Shown here piece by piece: positions 8,984 through 17,206 of a stretch of DNA of 64,000 bases. The notes below the pieces were generated by a model that saw nothing but the letters and a program-made list of their open reading frames with translations, was not told the origin of the DNA and searched no databases. This DNA is from Gemella cuniculi DSM 15828 (GTDB lineage: Bacteria; Bacillota; Bacilli; Staphylococcales; Gemellaceae): the NCBI RefSeq assembly GCF_000425665.1, contig NZ_AUDW01000008.1, forward strand, positions 1 to 64,000. Direction: 5' to 3'. The position numbers were made by a program, and so were the translations under genes. The first letter of the stretch is position 1, and each line of letters starts with the position of its first letter.

Positions 8984-10357
8984 ATGACAAATTCTACCAT
9001 GAAAAATCCACTCGGAGAGAAAAGTATTAAAAAATTATTAATATCACTTGCATGGCCAGCTATTACTGCAAATATTATTAACTCACTTTATAGTATTATT
9101 GATCAAATTTTTATTGGACAAGGTGTTGGTTATTTAGGAAATGCCGCCACTAATGTTGCATTTCCAATTACAACTATTTGCTTAACAGTGGGGTTAACGA
9201 TTGGAATTGGAGCTGCTTCTAATTTTAATTTAGAATTAGGGCGTGGTAATTCTGAAAAAGCGAAATCTGTTGTAGGTACTTCCGTATCATCATTAATTAT
9301 TATTGGAATTATTCTTACAATTTTAATTCATATCTTTTTAAAACCATTGATGTACGCATTTGGTTCTACTGAAGAAATTCTAGAATATGCGATGACTTTT
9401 GCAGGAATTACTTCTTTAGGTATTCCATTTTTACTAATTTCTATCAGTACAAACCCTATTGTTAGGTCCGATAATAGCCCAAAATATTCTATGATTTCTA
9501 TCGTTATTGGTGCTGTACTTAATATAATATTAAATCCCATTTTTATTTTTGGTTTCGGATGGGGAATTGCAGGATCTGCTTGGGCAACAGTAATAAGTCA
9601 ATTTATTTCAGCAATGATTTTATTATTTTACTTCCCTAGATTTAAAAGTGTTAAATTTGAGAAAAAAGATTTTATTCCAAAATTCTCATTATTAAAAATC
9701 TCAGTTTCTCTTGGAATGACTTCCTTTGTCTTTCAAGGTTCTAATATGATTATCCAAATCGTAACGAATAATTTATTAAATATACATGGGGCTGAATCTG
9801 TTTATGGAAATGATATTCCTATAGCAGTTGCAGGCATTGTTGCAAAAATAAATATAATCTTTGTTTCTATTATAATAGGATTAGTTCAAGGTGCTCAACC
9901 AATTTTCGGTTTCAATTATGGTGCTAAAAAGTACGAAAGAGTTCGTGAAACTATGCGTTATATGATAAAATATGCCGTAATAATTTCTGTTTCCTTCTTT
10001 TTAATTTTTGAAATTTTTCCTAAACAAATAGTTAGCGTTTTTGGAAATGGTAATGAACTTTATTTTGATTTTGCTGTTAAGTATATGAGATTTTTCTTAC
10101 TATTTACATTTATTAATGGTATCCAAATTTCTAGTTCAACATTTTTTGCTGCAATAGGAAAACCAAAAATTGGAGTTACGATAGCTTTAACTAAACAACT
10201 TATAATATTATTACCTATGCTACTCATTCTTTCACATTTATATGGAATTGATGGAATTATTTATGCTACACCAATTACAGACCTTTGTTCATTTTCAGTT
10301 TCATTGTTCTTTTTGGTGAGAGAATTTAAAACTATGCCTAAATATAATTTAGCATAA
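8984..10357 (+). CDS. MATE family multidrug efflux transporter
   Basis: This 457-residue protein has about 12 membrane helices in two halves. The MATE hallmarks are visible: an N-terminal SLAWPAITANIINSLYSIIDQIFIG segment and the internal QGAQPIFGFNYGAKKYERVRETM segment. MATE pumps export cationic drugs and metabolites using a Na+ or H+ gradient. It follows the marR gene in the same operon with a TGGAGG ribosome site and ends in a strong hairpin. Substrate is not predictable; it belongs to the MepA/NorM-type group. Confidence 0.93.
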   Translation: MTNSTMKNPLGEKSIKKLLISLAWPAITANIINSLYSIIDQIFIGQGVGYLGNAATNVAFPITTICLTVGLTIGIGAASNFNLELGRGNSEKAKSVVGTSVSSLIIIGIILTILIHIFLKPLMYAFGSTEEILEYAMTFAGITSLGIPFLLISISTNPIVRSDNSPKYSMISIVIGAVLNIILNPIFIFGFGWGIAGSAWATVISQFISAMILLFYFPRFKSVKFEKKDFIPKFSLLKISVSLGMTSFVFQGSNMIIQIVTNNLLNIHGAESVYGNDIPIAVAGIVAKINIIFVSIIIGLVQGAQPIFGFNYGAKKYERVRETMRYMIKYAVIISVSFFLIFEIFPKQIVSVFGNGNELYFDFAVKYMRFFLLFTFINGIQISSSTFFAAIGKPKIGVTIALTKQLIILLPMLLILSHLYGIDGIIYATPITDLCSFSVSLFFLVREFKTMPKYNLA

Positions 10358-10360
10358 TAA

Positions 10361-10397
10361 AAAATAAGAAATAACCATTTAGGTTATTTCTTATTTT
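10361..10397. terminator. Bidirectional terminator between MATE and sortase genes
   Basis: A 16-bp stem (AAAATAAGAAATAACC / GGTTATTTCTTATTTT) separates two convergent genes. It is U-rich when read from either strand. Confidence 0.85.
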
Positions 10398-10415
10398 ACT
10401 TCATAATATTTTCTA

Positions 10416-11219
10416 TTATCTAGTTGCTACATATTTTAATTCATCTTTGTGTTTGGCTATAAAATCATTCATTTCGTTATCTGGAATTTGACGAAGATAT
10501 AAATTAGATCTTATAGTTTCATCTTCCTCACGACAAGTTGATAATACCAAGTATTTATCTTTTCCATCTAGTTTTACATTATCATTTTTAGTTTTTGCAT
10601 CTTTTTTAACATTAGTTAATTGATTTAAGAAATCTTCATCATTTTCAAAATCTAAACGATAAAACGATGTTGTTTCTGGTACTATTGTTAAAAATGCTGC
10701 TTCATAATAATACTTTCTTTCTGGTGTTTCTACCACTACATATTTATGTTTATCCATATAATCTTGTTTATCATAAAAGTTTACGTCATTAAACATACGG
10801 TGATCTCCCACTTTACTTCCTCTTGCATGCCCAAATAACCAAGTTAATCTATCACCAAAATCTTTTTTATTATCCATATCCATGAATACTGTTCCTAAAT
10901 ATGGTGCATGTCCACCTTCAAAAGTTTTATCTAAGTATGTTTCGTTATCATTTGTTTGTACCACTGGCTCATCTAAATCAGTTCCTGGAGCATAAATATA
11001 AGCAACAACTTCATTATTTACTTTTGATAAATCGGTAAAACGTTTATTTAAATAGTCTTTTTCCTCTTTACTTACTTGATAAGTTGAAGTTTGTGAATTA
11101 GAATTATTTGACGCATCATCATTTTTACTACACCCTGATACAAAAACTACAGATGTAACTAATGCAACAACTAAAAGTAAAACAGAAAAAATCTTTCTGA
11201 AATTAAATATTTTTTTCAT
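10416..11219 (-). CDS. Class B-like sortase with lipoprotein signal
   Basis: The 267-residue protein has a sortase domain of about residues 60-245. The catalytic His131 is in LFGHARG, Cys229 in LSTC, and Arg243 in LYLRQ; the long segment between His and Cys, including an extra helix, fits class B. Sortases join surface proteins to the wall. The N-terminus is unusual: a basic start and hydrophobic core end in VSGC at Cys30, which matches the lipobox [LVI][ASTVI][GAS]C, then a Ser/Asn-rich linker. So the enzyme may be a diacylglycerol-anchored lipoprotein rather than a transmembrane sortase. No pilin or substrate gene lies beside it. The start has a good site (AAGGA). Confidence 0.88.
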   Translation of the reverse strand: MKKIFNFRKIFSVLLLVVALVTSVVFVSGCSKNDDASNNSNSQTSTYQVSKEEKDYLNKRFTDLSKVNNEVVAYIYAPGTDLDEPVVQTNDNETYLDKTFEGGHAPYLGTVFMDMDNKKDFGDRLTWLFGHARGSKVGDHRMFNDVNFYDKQDYMDKHKYVVVETPERKYYYEAAFLTIVPETTSFYRLDFENDEDFLNQLTNVKKDAKTKNDNVKLDGKDKYLVLSTCREEDETIRSNLYLRQIPDNEMNDFIAKHKDELKYVATR

Positions 11220-11271
11220 TTTTATATCCTTCCTTTTAACAATACTGTACTCTATTATATACTATATTCGC

Positions 11272-11595
11272 CTATCTTACAACTACTGCAGTACCGGTCG
11301 CTGTTACAAGAAGCATATTACTTCCATCACTACCTAGACCATCAAAATCTATTCTAATACCTACTACAGCATTAGCACCCATAGTTTCAGCACGCTCTTC
11401 CAGTTCTTTCAACACTTCTGTACGTGCTTTAATTATTTCTTCTTCATATCCTTGGCTACGTCCGCCAAAAAAATTTCTGAACCCTGCCCCAATATCCTTC
11501 AAAAAGTTAATACCAGCAACTATCTCCCCTGTTGCCAGTCCTCTATATTCTATTATTTCCATTCCGGGTACATTTTGTGTTGTTGTTAAAATCAT
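11272..11595 (-). CDS. YbjQ/UPF0145 family protein
   Basis: This 107-residue protein matches the YbjQ (DUF74) family along its whole length. It has the N-terminal [15 protein letters not shown] strand, a central [24 protein letters not shown]-like helix-strand and a C-terminal TATGTAVVV strand. The family forms small oligomeric rings and is often named as putative heavy-metal binding; its role is not known. There are no Cys residues, so metal binding by thiols is unlikely here. It lies 23 bases after the lipoate ligase stop on the same strand, so it is probably cotranscribed with it. Confidence 0.9.
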   Translation of the reverse strand: MILTTTQNVPGMEIIEYRGLATGEIVAGINFLKDIGAGFRNFFGGRSQGYEEEIIKARTEVLKELEERAETMGANAVVGIRIDFDGLGSDGSNMLLVTATGTAVVVR

Positions 11596-11618
11596 AACCT
11601 TCCTCCTAAATTTATAAA

Positions 11619-12608
11619 TTAATCAACTAGAATATCTAGTACTTCTTCTAATGTTGCACCTAAGAAATATGAATTTATATCTATTCGTTCCAATATATTT
11701 TTTATATCCTCTTTTTGGTATTTAATCCCCACCAGTTTTTTAGCAATATCTTCTACATCCATAACTCCGAAGAAATCCCCAAAGAATTTAATACTTGTGA
11801 TAACACCTTGTTCTACCATAATATTAGCTTCTATTTTTCCAGTTTTTAATCTTCTGTTACGTTTAATATTAAAATCAGGATTTTTACCATATACCCAATC
11901 CCAAGAATTATTCTTTTCTTCTTGAATTTTTAGAATAGCTTTTTCATCTTCCTCTGTTGCAACGAAACTTACCATTTCATATTTTTCACTCATATATTTT
12001 TTCAGTGCTTCAACAAAGTCCCCCACAGTCATATCTTTGTTAGGTAAATGATTTTTGATATTCGTTACACGAGAACGAACAGATTTTATTCCCTTAGATT
12101 CTATTTTATCTTTTGAAACTTTTAGTGCATCTGCTAAAACAGTCGTATCGACATCAAACATCAAACATCCATGATGCATAATTCTTCCTGCACGAACATA
12201 TTGTGCATTCCCGCAGAATTTTCTTCCATCAATTTCTAAATCATTTCTTCCTGTAAATTCTGCCTTAACTCCTAATGATGCTAACGCATCGATTACTGGT
12301 TGAGAAAATGATTTAAAGTCAAATTCTTCTCCGCTTCTTCCGTTAGAAATAATTGTATAATTTAAATTGTTCAAATCATGATAAACAGCTCCACCGCCAC
12401 TTACACGACGAACTATTTTTATTCCATTTTCATCACAGAACTTCTGATTAACTTCTTCTGTTGTATTTTGATTTTTTCCAACCACTATACATGGTTCATT
12501 AATCCATAACATAAATACATCGTCCTTTTTTGCAAGTTCGTTAAATGCATAAAACTCCAATGCTGTGTTATAGCGTGGATCATTGCTTTTTGATTCTATG
12601 TATATCAT
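11619..12608 (-). CDS. lplA: Lipoate-protein ligase A
   Basis: This 329-residue enzyme activates lipoate with ATP and attaches it to the lipoyl lysine of 2-oxo acid dehydrogenases and GcvH. It shows the BPL/LplA family signature [19 protein letters not shown], the GKNQNT strand, and the [20 protein letters not shown] segment, followed by a C-terminal domain of about 90 residues. The targets are evident in this same window: both the E2 and the E3 of the dehydrogenase operon at 22.7-28 kb carry lipoyl domains. It forms a likely two-gene unit with the YbjQ-like gene. Confidence 0.95.
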   Translation of the reverse strand: MIYIESKSNDPRYNTALEFYAFNELAKKDDVFMLWINEPCIVVGKNQNTTEEVNQKFCDENGIKIVRRVSGGGAVYHDLNNLNYTIISNGRSGEEFDFKSFSQPVIDALASLGVKAEFTGRNDLEIDGRKFCGNAQYVRAGRIMHHGCLMFDVDTTVLADALKVSKDKIESKGIKSVRSRVTNIKNHLPNKDMTVGDFVEALKKYMSEKYEMVSFVATEEDEKAILKIQEEKNNSWDWVYGKNPDFNIKRNRRLKTGKIEANIMVEQGVITSIKFFGDFFGVMDVEDIAKKLVGIKYQKEDIKNILERIDINSYFLGATLEEVLDILVD

Positions 12609-12743
12609 TACTAATCTCCTTAAAATTAAACTTATTCCTTTACACTATATTATAATATAAAAATTACTTTTTAAAAACTAAAACACTAAATATTTTTTTT
12701 AATATAAGTTTTTGAGTTTATTCAACAAACTTTTGTAATAATG

Positions 12744-12752
12744 TGATATAAT
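12744..12752 (+). promoter_or_regulatory. Extended -10 promoter element for trpS
   Basis: TGATATAAT is a TGn-extended -10 about 45 bases before the trpS start. No convincing -35 was found. There is no room for a T-box leader. Confidence 0.6.
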
Positions 12753-12796
12753 TAAGAGAAATTATTAAATTTTATTTTAAAGGAGTTTACCCACTT

Positions 12797-13813
12797 ATGA
12801 CAAAAATTATTTTAACTGGAGATAGACCTACAGGAAAACTTCACCTAGGCCACTATGTTGGCTCTTTAAAAAATAGAGTTAAATTACAAAATGAAGATGA
12901 TACAGAAATATTTATTATGGTTGCAGATCAACAAGCATTAACTGACAATGCTGATAATCCTGGAAAAGTCATCGAGAATATCACTGAAGTCGCACTAGAC
13001 TACCTTGCCGTCGGAATTGATCCTACAAAAACAACAATATTTATTCAATCACAAATTCCTCAACTTGCAGAACTTTATATGTATTATATGAATTTAGTTA
13101 CAGTATCAAGATTACAACGTAATCCTACTGTTAAACAAGAAATTAACGACAAAAAATTTGGAGAAAGTATCCCAGCCGGTTTTTTCACATATCCAGTAAG
13201 TCAGGCTGCAGATATAACTGCATTTAAGGCAACTCATGTTCCTGTTGGAGAAGATCAAAAACCAATGATTGAACAAACTCGCGAAATTGTTAGAGATTTC
13301 AATAGGACTTACAACAAAGAAGTTCTTGTACTTCCTGAAATAGTTCTTCCACCAAAAAATCATGCACGTTTAGTTGGAATTGATGGACAAGGAAAAATGA
13401 GTAAAAGTCTTAACAATGGAATCTATCTTGGAGATAGTGAAGAAAATATTAAAGCTAAAATTATGAAAATGTACACCGATCCTAATCATATCCGTGTAGA
13501 AGATCCTGGGCAAGTAGAGGGAAATGTTGTTTTTAAATATCTTGATATTTTTGATTCTAGATCCGATGAAATTGCTGAACTTAAAGAACATTACAGTCGT
13601 GGCGGCCTAGGAGACGTAAAACTTAAAAAGCGTCTTAATGAAGTTATGCAAGAATACTTAAAACCTATTCGTACTCGTCGTGAAGAATTTGCGAAAGATA
13701 AAGCTGAAGTTTATAATATACTAAAAGCTGGAAGTGAAAAAGCAGAACGTGTTGCAGCCAAAACACTTGATGAAGTAAAAGATGCTATGGGAATTAACTA
13801 CTTTAAAAAATAA
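12797..13813 (+). CDS. trpS: Tryptophanyl-tRNA synthetase
   Basis: This 338-residue class I synthetase charges tRNA-Trp. The HIGH motif appears as HLGHYVGS near residue 17 and the KMSKS motif as GKMSKSLNN near 200; PTGKLHLGH and [15 protein letters not shown] are typical of bacterial TrpRS. Length is normal. A strong AAAGGAG site precedes the ATG. It is a single gene between the divergent lplA unit and the nuclease gene. The leader of about 35-45 bases is too short for a T-box, so control by uncharged tRNA is not expected. Confidence 0.97.
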   Translation: MTKIILTGDRPTGKLHLGHYVGSLKNRVKLQNEDDTEIFIMVADQQALTDNADNPGKVIENITEVALDYLAVGIDPTKTTIFIQSQIPQLAELYMYYMNLVTVSRLQRNPTVKQEINDKKFGESIPAGFFTYPVSQAADITAFKATHVPVGEDQKPMIEQTREIVRDFNRTYNKEVLVLPEIVLPPKNHARLVGIDGQGKMSKSLNNGIYLGDSEENIKAKIMKMYTDPNHIRVEDPGQVEGNVVFKYLDIFDSRSDEIAELKEHYSRGGLGDVKLKKRLNEVMQEYLKPIRTRREEFAKDKAEVYNILKAGSEKAERVAAKTLDEVKDAMGINYFKK

Positions 13814-13913
13814 TAAATTATACTAATCTATTTGTTCATAAGTGTATTTAATTCAACTACATTGATTAATGTTTTATTTTTTATTAATATAAATTTATTT
13901 TTTAGGAGGTAAT

Positions 13914-14660
13914 ATGGCAAAAAAGAAAAAACAAAATTTGTCATTTTTTTCAATTATTTCTATCATAATAGTTGTTCTTGTTGCATTTATTATTAGTAGA
14001 TATACTTACAATAAATCACATTCTACTTCAACTAGTCAAACTACTTTTTCTAGTACATCAGCTATTCCCCAAGATGTTATAAATTCACTCTCAGCACCTA
14101 AAGAAAATGAAGCATCAGACAATAATAAATATAAAGTTCTAAATAATAATAATCCTTATTTTAGCAAAGAAGATTTATCAACTTCTTCGTTTGAAAATTA
14201 TAGTAATCTTGATAAACTTGGACGTGTTGGTCAAGCTAACGCTATTATTGGAGTTGATCTTATGCCAACTGAAAAACGTGAAGAAATATCAAAAGTTCGT
14301 CCTAGCGGTTGGCAAAGCAATAGAGGTTCCCATGTTTATGATCGTTCACATCTAATTGCATTCCAACTAGCCGGTGAGAATGCTAATGAAAAAAATTTAA
14401 TGACTGGTACTCGATTTATGAATTTAAACATGATTCCATTTGAAAATCAAGTAGCAGACTACGTTAAAAATACTAAAAAACATGTTCGTTATCGTGTAAC
14501 TCCTGTTTATAAAGATAATGACTTGGTAGCCCAAGGTGTCATAATGGAGGCTATGTCAGTTGAAGACAGTGGAGCTAGCATTAAATATAACGTATTTATT
14601 TATAACTACCAAAAAGGTGTAACCATAGATTATAAAACTGGCAAATATACGGTTAAATAA
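13914..14660 (+). CDS. EndA-like membrane-anchored DNA/RNA non-specific endonuclease
   Basis: This 248-residue protein has a basic N-terminus, one membrane helix (about residues 9-28), a Ser/Thr-rich linker and a beta-beta-alpha-Me nuclease domain. The catalytic motif DRSHLIAF (His146) corresponds to DRGH in EndA, and ENANEKNLMTGTRFMNLNMI supplies the metal-binding Asn region. The C-terminal NVFIYNYQKGVTIDYKTGKYTV matches EndA closely. In Streptococcus pneumoniae EndA degrades the non-transforming strand during DNA uptake and also attacks neutrophil traps. Here the Gly of DRGH is Ser, also seen in active relatives. It has its own AGGAGG site and terminator. Confidence 0.88.
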   Translation: MAKKKKQNLSFFSIISIIIVVLVAFIISRYTYNKSHSTSTSQTTFSSTSAIPQDVINSLSAPKENEASDNNKYKVLNNNNPYFSKEDLSTSSFENYSNLDKLGRVGQANAIIGVDLMPTEKREEISKVRPSGWQSNRGSHVYDRSHLIAFQLAGENANEKNLMTGTRFMNLNMIPFENQVADYVKNTKKHVRYRVTPVYKDNDLVAQGVIMEAMSVEDSGASIKYNVFIYNYQKGVTIDYKTGKYTVK

Positions 14661-14781
14661 CTGATCTTTATAAAATTTTCCAATATTAACTTGAACGTCT
14701 AAAATAATAACAAAATTTTACTAAATATATACAAAAGCAAAATTTTATCTGTTTCAAAATTAACTTCACAGAAAGATTTAA

Positions 14782-14845
14782 AAAATAGGAGTAACTTAAG
14801 AATAATGATTTCATAAAAATCTATTTTTTAAGTTATTCCTATTTT
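14782..14845. terminator. Terminator between nuclease and psiE genes
   Basis: An 18-bp stem (arms 14782-14799 and 14828-14845) with a 28-base loop ends in TTTTTT on the plus strand and is A/T-rich on the other. It can serve both convergent genes. Confidence 0.75.
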
Positions 14846-14885
14846 TTATTATTGATCATTAATACATAAAAGAGTGATTTTATTT

Positions 14886-15287
14886 CTAATCATTTCTTAT
14901 AAATTTTTCCGCTATTGCTAAACTTATTATTAAAAGTAAAATAGCTCCAGCCCAAATTAAAACACTTTCAGGCTCATTATGTTCAACTATAATAAGTCTT
15001 ACTATCGCTGTTATTCCAATATAAATGAAGTATCTTAATGGAAAATGATAGTTATTTTTAAAATATTTCACTATTAACGCAATAAACTCAAAGTATAAAA
15101 AGAAAATTACAATTTCTTCTATCAAACTTTGATAATTTCCATCTCCATTTAAAAATTTCATAGTTTGAATCACAATCTCTTTAGTTTCTATTAACAATGA
15201 AAATGATAAAATTATACCCATAACTATTAAAGCTATATTCATTATCCACAAAAATACATTTGATATTTTCTTAGCAAAATTATCCAT
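14886..15287 (-). CDS. psiE: PsiE family membrane protein
   Basis: This 133-residue protein has four membrane helices and the very conserved PsiE core FFLYFEFIALIVKYF, followed by FPLRYFIYIGITAIVRLII. PsiE is induced by phosphate starvation in Escherichia coli, but its biochemical role is unknown. Length equals the family norm. The ATG follows a GGAGG site. No Pho box could be judged by eye upstream, so regulation is open. Confidence 0.9.
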   Translation of the reverse strand: MDNFAKKISNVFLWIMNIALIVMGIILSFSLLIETKEIVIQTMKFLNGDGNYQSLIEEIVIFFLYFEFIALIVKYFKNNYHFPLRYFIYIGITAIVRLIIVEHNEPESVLIWAGAILLLIISLAIAEKFIRND

Positions 15288-15568
15288 GCAAACCTCCTTC
15301 TATTCAATAAACAATTCTACCACAACTATAACTATAATTCTACTTATCCTTATTACGTTTTTTAATAGTATCTTTACACACACTACAGTCCATTGATAAT
15401 TACTTTTCTATATTTTTCTTAAAAAAATTAAGGAGTACTACTTTTAAAGAAATATTCTCAATATTCTTCTCAAGGAAAAATCGCTTAGCTTTCAAGATAT
15501 AATAATCAAGTAAAATATTTTTTTGTGATTATCAAATAATAATCGGTAACCTCTTTTTTATTATTCTT
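15288..15568. other. AT-rich spacer upstream of psiE
   Basis: No coding frame with a ribosome site was found here. One arm of the CCTCTTTTTTATT repeat (15549-15563) lies at its right end. The psiE promoter is presumably in the left part. Confidence 0.4.
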
Positions 15569-15704
15569 TCAAAATAATAAATTCAATAAATAAAAAAGAG
15601 GCACTACTTTGTTTTTAATTCTTTTGTGTATTTTGGCATGAAAAAACCCCTCCATCCCTATTCCGGATTTTGGGGTTCGGCTCATATTTATTACCTCTTT
15701 TTTT
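15549..15704. repeat. Three copies of a CCTCTTTTTTATT element around a GC-rich hairpin
   Basis: CCTCTTTTTTATT lies at 15550-15562. An inverted copy (AATAAAAAAGAGG) lies near 15589-15601, and a third, direct copy (ACCTCTTTTTTTAT) near 15691-15704. Between the last two is an unusually GC-rich block (15646-15681). It includes AACCCC...GGGGTT arms followed on the minus strand by TTTTTT, like a terminator for the APC permease gene. The origin of the repeated arms is unknown; a decayed mobile element is one option. Confidence 0.5.
15569..15685 (-). CDS. Possible 38-residue peptide of unknown function
   Basis: On the minus strand an ATG at 15685 is preceded by AAAGAGGTAAT at good spacing and opens a 38-codon frame ending in TGA. 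The peptide starts MSRTPKSGIGMEGFF, has a basic middle and ends hydrophobic. I do not recognise it. The frame overlaps a terminator-like GC-rich hairpin, so it may be chance. An equally short frame (26 codons) exists on the other strand across the same block. Low confidence. Confidence 0.2.
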   Translation of the reverse strand: MSRTPKSGIGMEGFFHAKIHKRIKNKVVPLFYLLNLLF

Positions 15705-15785
15705 ATATGAAAATATAACTTTATAAAATAAATATTTGTAGCTAGTTTTTATAGAACAAAGATCTAAATATAAATTATTTCTTTT

Positions 15786-17102
15786 TTAGCTGGTAGTATG
15801 ATTATAGTATACAATTATACCAAACACTGTCCACAATATTAAAAATATTAGTGCAGGCATCTTTAACATTGCAGGCGAATAAGGAAATAGTAATAATAAT
15901 ATAAATCCTATTGATACAATCATTGCAGCAAAACATAATATCTTGACATATTTTACTTTAGAATTTTTGTAACTAATATAACTAACATACCCATAAGCAA
16001 CTGCTGCCAAAACACTTGCCATATCTACGATATACAAAATAACTTCTCTTCCAATCCATGGAGCAATTAAACTCACAACTGCTACAAAAATTATTGCATA
16101 CGGATATACATCATTTGCATTTTTTTTGCTATATTTTTTATCCATTATACCTTTTTGTGAAAGTGAAGCAATTAGTTTGCTACTCGCAATCATAAAACCA
16201 TTTATTCCACCTGTTATAGCCGCCCACAAAGCAACCAACATAATTGAAAAACCTACATATCCTAATTTACTAATAACAGAATCTGCTACTGCCCAATTTG
16301 TTTGAATGGCTTGTTCTCGAGAAAAACTAAATCCTGCTACAAGATTTAAACCTGCATATATAAAAACTCCAATTAATATTGATATCAGGGCTAACAGTGT
16401 TGCCCTATGTGCTTTAAACTTCAATTCTCTTGCTACTTGTGGAATCACATCAAAACCAACAAATAAAAATGGGACTATTGAGATTACCGTTGAAATCTCT
16501 TTAAAAGAAAAACTATAATTTTCTAAATAATTCTTTTGAAATACTTTTAAATCACTCTTATATCCTACAAAAAAAACTAATAAAAAAACTATAATAACCA
16601 GTAAAAAACTCATTATATTTTGAACTTTCGAACTCACCTTCAATCCTTTTATATTAATGTATGAAAAAATAATAATTACCAAACTCATTATTAAAACATC
16701 ACTAACATAAACCTTATAACTGGCAACAGTATACAAATATCCAAAACTATATTTTTCTCCAAAAATAACCTTAAATAAAAGTACATATGCACTTGCATTT
16801 AGTGGTATCATACTCAAATAACACAGACTTAATGACCATCCTACTATAAAGCCATGTCCACGCCCTAAATTATTTAAAGTATAAGTAAATTCTCCACCTT
16901 CTTCTATATGTCCATGCAGCATAACATGATAAGCAACCTGAATTAACATTACAAGTACACCACCAGCAATTAAGCCTATTGTTGTATTAATTACACCTGA
17001 TTGATTTAAAAATTGTTTTCCTGGTAATGTAAAAGAACCCCAACCAATAATGGAGCCAATTACTAGAGCTAGTACATCAAAACGTCCTAACTTTTTCTCC
17101 AT
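15786..17102 (-). CDS. APC family amino acid permease
   Basis: This 438-residue transporter has about 12 membrane helices. The first helix carries the APC signature VIGSIIGWGSFTLPGK, and the helix-6 region reads VPFLFVGFDVIPQVARELK. This places it in the amino acid-polyamine-organocation superfamily, close to the fructoselysine/ethanolamine permease-like branch. The start chosen is ATG at 17102 because AAGGAG lies 7 bases before it; a TTG two codons earlier is less likely. The substrate is not predictable. It is separated from the sulfur cluster by a terminator, so it is probably independent. Confidence 0.85.
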   Translation of the reverse strand: MEKKLGRFDVLALVIGSIIGWGSFTLPGKQFLNQSGVINTTIGLIAGGVLVMLIQVAYHVMLHGHIEEGGEFTYTLNNLGRGHGFIVGWSLSLCYLSMIPLNASAYVLLFKVIFGEKYSFGYLYTVASYKVYVSDVLIMSLVIIIFSYINIKGLKVSSKVQNIMSFLLVIIVFLLVFFVGYKSDLKVFQKNYLENYSFSFKEISTVISIVPFLFVGFDVIPQVARELKFKAHRATLLALISILIGVFIYAGLNLVAGFSFSREQAIQTNWAVADSVISKLGYVGFSIMLVALWAAITGGINGFMIASSKLIASLSQKGIMDKKYSKKNANDVYPYAIIFVAVVSLIAPWIGREVILYIVDMASVLAAVAYGYVSYISYKNSKVKYVKILCFAAMIVSIGFILLLLFPYSPAMLKMPALIFLILWTVFGIIVYYNHTTS

Positions 17103-17143
17103 TCTCAAACTCCTTTTTACATTTTTATTTTATTAAATATAAG

Positions 17144-17188
17144 AGTGGGACGAGAAACATAAATTCCCAACTCCCCACTCTTATTTTT
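17144..17188 (-). terminator. Terminator with conserved-looking long loop, end of sulfur operon
   Basis: AAGAGTGGG and CCCACTCTT (or CCCCACTCTT) arms enclose a loop holding ACGAGAAAC, and the minus strand continues AT-rich. It resembles the GAGTGGGAC-type repeats found between genes in staphylococci. It follows the CoA-disulfide reductase gene by about 20 bases. Confidence 0.65.
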
Positions 17189-17206
17189 CATCTAATTTTC
17201 TACCTA

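Noticed and set aside
12609-12796. T-box leader upstream of trpS
   Set aside because: The -10 lies only about 45 bases before the start codon, and no specifier stem, T-box sequence or terminator/antiterminator pair is visible.
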